Assembly: GCA_028023455.1 (NCBI GenBank)
Contig: JAQFVV010006203.1
Coordinates: forward strand, 6,976,821 to 7,040,820
Direction of reading: 5' to 3'
Source: Epiperipatus broadwayi
Lineage: Eukaryota > Onychophora > Udeonychophora > Euonychophora > Peripatidae
DNA: 64,000 nucleotides
The notes beneath the pieces were generated by a model. It ran no database searches and had not been told where the DNA came from. It saw nothing but the letters and a program-made list of their open reading frames with translations. Below, piece by piece: positions 61,004-64,000 of this stretch. The translations under genes were made by a program, and so were the position numbers. Positions within the stretch are counted from its first letter, which is position 1. Every line of letters begins with the position of its first letter.

Positions 61004-61402
61004 GTGTCATTACAGAATAAACTGCAAGAGTTAGAATCAATGGTGAACCTACTAGAAAAGAAATCAGAGGTCTTACAATCCAGAAATGGTGAATTATATA
61101 ATGGGCTGGAGCAGAAAAAGCAGAACAATAATCGGCTGCTTAAGAAAGCTGAAGAATGGAAGGAAAAAGTAAAAGAATTATCCAAACAGGTAGAGAGTTG
61201 GCAGCAGTATGAAGTGGAACTACAAGAAAAGATGGCCAAAAGTGAAAATGGAAATGGACACTTTCAAAGATTTTTTTTAGAAGAATGACAGTCTTTAGAC
61301 AGTGAGCTGTCATATGCAAAAACTAAAGAACAGGGAAAAACCCAGAGTTTCTCCAATTGGGAGAAAAAATCACCCAAGGCGGTGAGAAAGAAAAGAGTTT
61401 AA
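61004..61402 (+). CDS. Coiled-coil frame downstream of gag, probably the Gag C-terminal region
   Basis: An open frame from a GTG at 61004 runs about 94 codons to a TGA at 61286-61288 and continues in frame to TAA at 61400-61402. It is rich in Glu, Lys, Gln and Leu with clear heptads (LQNKLQELESMVNLLEKK..., then QESWQ-like repeats) and ends in a basic tail (KKSPKAVRKKRV). There is no known start codon; it probably continued from gag before decay, since upstream frames also carry heptad-like text (about 60890-60990). A coiled coil after the zinc knuckle, ending directly at the polypurine tract, is unusual. Function unknown; multimerisation is an inference. Confidence 0.55.
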
Positions 61403-61450
61403 ATAATTTTTAAGGTTACATTGATTAATCGGAACAATGTTTTTTTTTCT

Positions 61451-61463
61451 GGAGTGGGGGAGA
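61451..61463 (+). promoter_or_regulatory. Polypurine tract
   Basis: GGAGTGGGGGAGA immediately precedes the TGTCATG start of the 3' LTR; plus-strand priming site by position. Confidence 0.85.
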
Positions 61464-62978
61464 TGTCATGTTTTGTATATAAATGTCTATGGAAATTCAG
61501 CTATAAATTTTGTACTCCAAAAAAATATACAAAATATATTATAGAAATATATTTTAGATCGATAACTGATAAGGTTTTAATTAGTGATTAAATTTGCATG
61601 AATATTTACATATTTGCAATTAGAAAATTGCGTTTGATAATTGCCAAGAAATATTTATTAATTAAAAATATTTCTTGGTACAATGGAAATTGAAAATACT
61701 GATTAAAACACTAATGGGAAATGCAAGATTAATAATATCTGGATTGCTAGAGGCCAAAAGACAGAAGTGCGTGGTTCTCATTTCCAGTGAATTTACCATG
61801 TGAATGGGTGCTGAGAGATTTTAAGTGACAGTAATTGATAGAAGCTTAAGTGGCGATGTAGCACTCTAGTGTGGAGCCAATGTGTTTGTGAGCAGCAGCA
61901 GAACCAGGCCAAAGAGTTTTGAGAAACCATGCAAAAAACAGACAGTTGTGAAGTGCATTGTGGGAAGTGAACCAAAAGTGAACAAAGGGCTTTGCTAATT
62001 GCTCAACAAGCTTTGTGATAAATGCTTAGCAAGAGAAAGCATTTAAAATATCTCTATCAGAAACCACATCCAAATCCCAGACCAATGATTTTGTGCTTTG
62101 GCACTTCTCAGTAAGGTGCTAAGGTAGTTTCAGACATTAGATCTAAAAATACCAACCCAAAGCTAGCATTTATCTAAGAGCTAACCATTGAGTAGAAAAT
62201 CTGAAATTTTCAGAGACTTAAATATCTTCAAACACAGCTATCTAACTCAATTAACTATATGGGGCTGAGAGATCTTCAGCCAAACCATATATTAGTAGTC
62301 GTAACAATATAATATCACTTACAACTTAAAGGCAAAGACTATAAATAGCAAGAGAAAGCTCTTTGTTTATATTTTACAAGCTTAAAAAAGAAATGGGGTA
62401 CGTAATATATGACTATTTTTTATTGATTATTTATAATCTTTGCTTTTAAGTCTTAAGTGATGTTATATGGCTAAGACTATTAATATATGGTTTGGCTGAA
62501 GATCTTTCAGCCTATATAGCTATTAGAGTTAGATATCTGGTTTGAAGACATTTAAGTGTCTGAAAATTTCAGATTTTCTACTCAATGGTTAACTCCTAGA
62601 TAAATGCTGGCTTTGGGTTAGTATTTTTAGATCTAGTGTCTGAAACTATCCTAGCACCTTACTGAGAAGTGCCAAAGCACAAAACCATTGATCTGGGGTT
62701 TGGATGTGGTTTTTGATAGAGATATTTTAAATGCTTTCTCTTGCTAAGCATTTATCACAAAGCTTGTTGAGCAATTAGAAAAGCTCTTTATTTATATTTT
62801 ACAAGCTTAAAAGGGGGGGGGGGTCATGTGATCCTATGTCTATTTTTATTGAATATATATTGTGTTTGTGTGTAGTGATAACTTTTTGCTATTAATTGTT
62901 TTTCATCATTTTTTTGTGGTTATTATTTATTGTTTTATTTGTTGGTATTTTGAGTGCTTGCATTTCGAATTCACAACA
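61464..62978 (+). repeat. 3' LTR with nested hairpin insertion
   Basis: Same ends as the 5' LTR but 1515 bp long. Alignment to the 5' LTR breaks at GTGAAC (61983) and resumes at about 62854 (TATTGTG...AGTGATAACTTTTTGC). A further stretch of about 90 bp at 61612-61705 holds an AAATATTT inverted pair shortened in the 5' LTR. Confidence 0.85.
61984..62853. mobile_element. 870-bp foldback insertion in the 3' LTR
   Basis: Arms 61986-62346 and 62429-62787 are inverted copies of about 360 bp. The 82-bp loop (62347-62428) and the sequence after the right arm (about 62778-62855) are direct copies of one tail (AAGCTCTTT..TTTATATTTTACAAGC). The layout is arm, tail, inverted arm, tail. A G12 run lies in the outer tail. 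No coding frame. Confidence 0.8.
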
Positions 62979-63291
62979 CATAGCATTCATGTATAAGAAG
63001 CTTTTGCTAAGTTTTTTTTTATGTGTGTATAAATAATCTTTCTTCATGTGAATTTTCAAACAAATTAATAAGAAATGATAAATAAAATAATAGTTTATTG
63101 TATTTTCCCAAAAAATATCTATTTAATTGTAATTATTAAACTTATAGTCTTTTACACAAATTAAGAGGAATGCATGCTACATAAAGCTAAAGAGAATAGT
63201 TATATTGCATCAATTATGAAAATATGCAGTTAGCTTGATTAGAGCCCTTCAGGGCTAATTTTTATAAAATTATCAAATATAATACTTTCAA

Positions 63292-63500
63292 TTTGGAATA
63301 ATCGCTTTTGAAGCGAAAAAAATAAGAAAAGCTTAAATTGGAATGCTTATATGCTTAGTATAGCATGCTGAACATGTTTTTGATCTCTTTAAAACGATGT
63401 CGTAATCATAGCAATACAGCCACAGCGTAGAATACTAAGCGTATAAACATTCCAGTTTAAGTTTTCTTAATTTTACGCTTCCAAAGTGATTATTCCTAAT
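63292..63500. repeat. 209-bp hairpin MITE-like element
   Basis: 63292-63361 pairs with 63432-63500 (TTTGGAATAATCGCTTTTGA / complement, then TTAAATTGGAATGCTTATAT / complement) with about ten mismatches around a 70-nt centre. No target duplication is certain. Confidence 0.75.
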
Positions 63501-64000
63501 TACAATTCCATAAGAAAGCAAAAAGTATGAGTGAATTAAAAATACTTTTCGTAAATTCTATTTTTGTTTTACTGCTTTTATTTCAATTTAAAATTAAATT
63601 TATTAAATTCCAAAAAATATATTTAATAAACATTTGAAGTGAGTTGAGTAAACAAATATGAATTCTTTCTTTCAATTACCAATTAAATCATTTTATATTA
63701 AGATTATCACAGCGCAATGTACAATAGTTTCATTGATAAAGATGCGAAATTCTTTACGTTCTTTAATTTTAATTGAAACCAGACAATTAAAGGTTTTAAA
63801 AGAAGTTTTTGGTAAACTAGATTTACCATATTCTTCTAATAATAGGAATTGCAATGTCTTAATTGAAAATTATAGTTTTATTCATAAATTCTTTAAAGTT
63901 CGTTAAAACAATCAATCATGTATATATTATACAACTCCTTGATTGGCATGGTTACATATCCAAAATTCATCATCTCTGTAATCTAACTCATCTTGGTCAC
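63501..64000. other. Right edge, nothing certain
   Basis: An 82-codon frame (63658-63906, +) contains MRNSLRSLILIETRQLKVLKEVFGKLDL, which is less A/T-driven than most chance frames here, but I do not recognise it. Flanking splice sites were not identified. Confidence 0.3.

Larger units (their letters stand above)
59295..62978 (+). mobile_element. Gag-only LTR retrotransposon (Ty3/gypsy-like, non-autonomous)
   Basis: LTRs start TGTCATGTTTTGTATA and end CACAACA. A 5-bp target duplication CATAG lies at 59290-59294 and 62979-62983, so both ends are original. The internal part is only about 1.57 kb: primer binding site, decayed gag with zinc knuckle, a coiled-coil frame, polypurine tract. No protease, RT, RNase H or integrase is present, so it would have depended on a partner element. 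Gag-like blocks point to the Ty3/gypsy group. The 3' LTR is enlarged to 1.5 kb by a nested hairpin insertion. Confidence 0.9.

Noticed and set aside
63658-63906. 82-codon plus-strand frame near the right edge as a gene
   Set aside because: Not recognised, no splice sites or promoter seen; kept only as a note in the edge feature.

Overview
This is AT-rich (roughly three quarters A+T by eye) nuclear DNA from an animal, most likely an invertebrate. The evidence is one spliced metallocarboxypeptidase exon with a signal peptide, very long intron-like AT-rich stretches, LINE, Ty3/gypsy and DNA-transposon relics, and tRNA-derived sequences. I cannot choose between arthropod, mollusc, cnidarian and similar groups from the sequence alone. 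There are no operons, CRISPR arrays or prokaryotic genes.

The one convincing host gene is the first coding exon of a carboxypeptidase D/M-like (M14B) enzyme at 23591-24473 (+). It ends in a phase-1 splice donor. I recognised no second coding exon in the 39.5 kb downstream, so the rest of the window may be its first intron.

Nearly everything else that can be read is repeats. From left to right: a 207-bp-arm inverted repeat (1891-2665); two direct copies of a 1.7-kb unclassified repeat (3541-5262, 8061-9786); a hairpin MITE relative (12212-12703); a decayed minus-strand Ty3/gypsy element with gag/protease, RT, RNase H-like and integrase blocks (about 13.0-16.06 kb); a foldback element (16755-17350); a SINE-like tRNA head (about 17.7 kb); a 1.04-kb TA-flanked non-autonomous transposon (18487-19528); an LTR-like block (20.15-20.9 kb); then the carboxypeptidase exon.

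Downstream lie a tRNA-related palindrome (24.7 kb), small hairpin elements (26.3, 29.6, 37.5, 58.3 and 63.3 kb), a tRNA-Ala-like relic with an 18-nt insert at the intron position (30910-30998, minus), a tandem-repeat element with terminal inverted repeats (31.46-33.26 kb), a nested pair of DNA transposons (33.58-35.58 kb), a GC-rich LTR-plus-minisatellite insertion with a 17-bp flanking repeat (40.4-41.1 kb), a 110-bp triplication (41.3 kb), a minus-strand LINE endonuclease relic (54.1-54.65 kb), and a structurally intact gag-only LTR retrotransposon (59295-62978) with PBS, PPT and a 5-bp target duplication.

The two most unusual signals are a family of hairpin (foldback) elements whose insertions carry 12-14 bp target-site duplications and variable 5' ends (16.7, 31.8, 39.9 and 45.0 kb, with relatives at 28.1 and 56.7 kb), and the gag-only LTR element whose zinc knuckle is followed by a coiled-coil frame and then directly by the 3' LTR.
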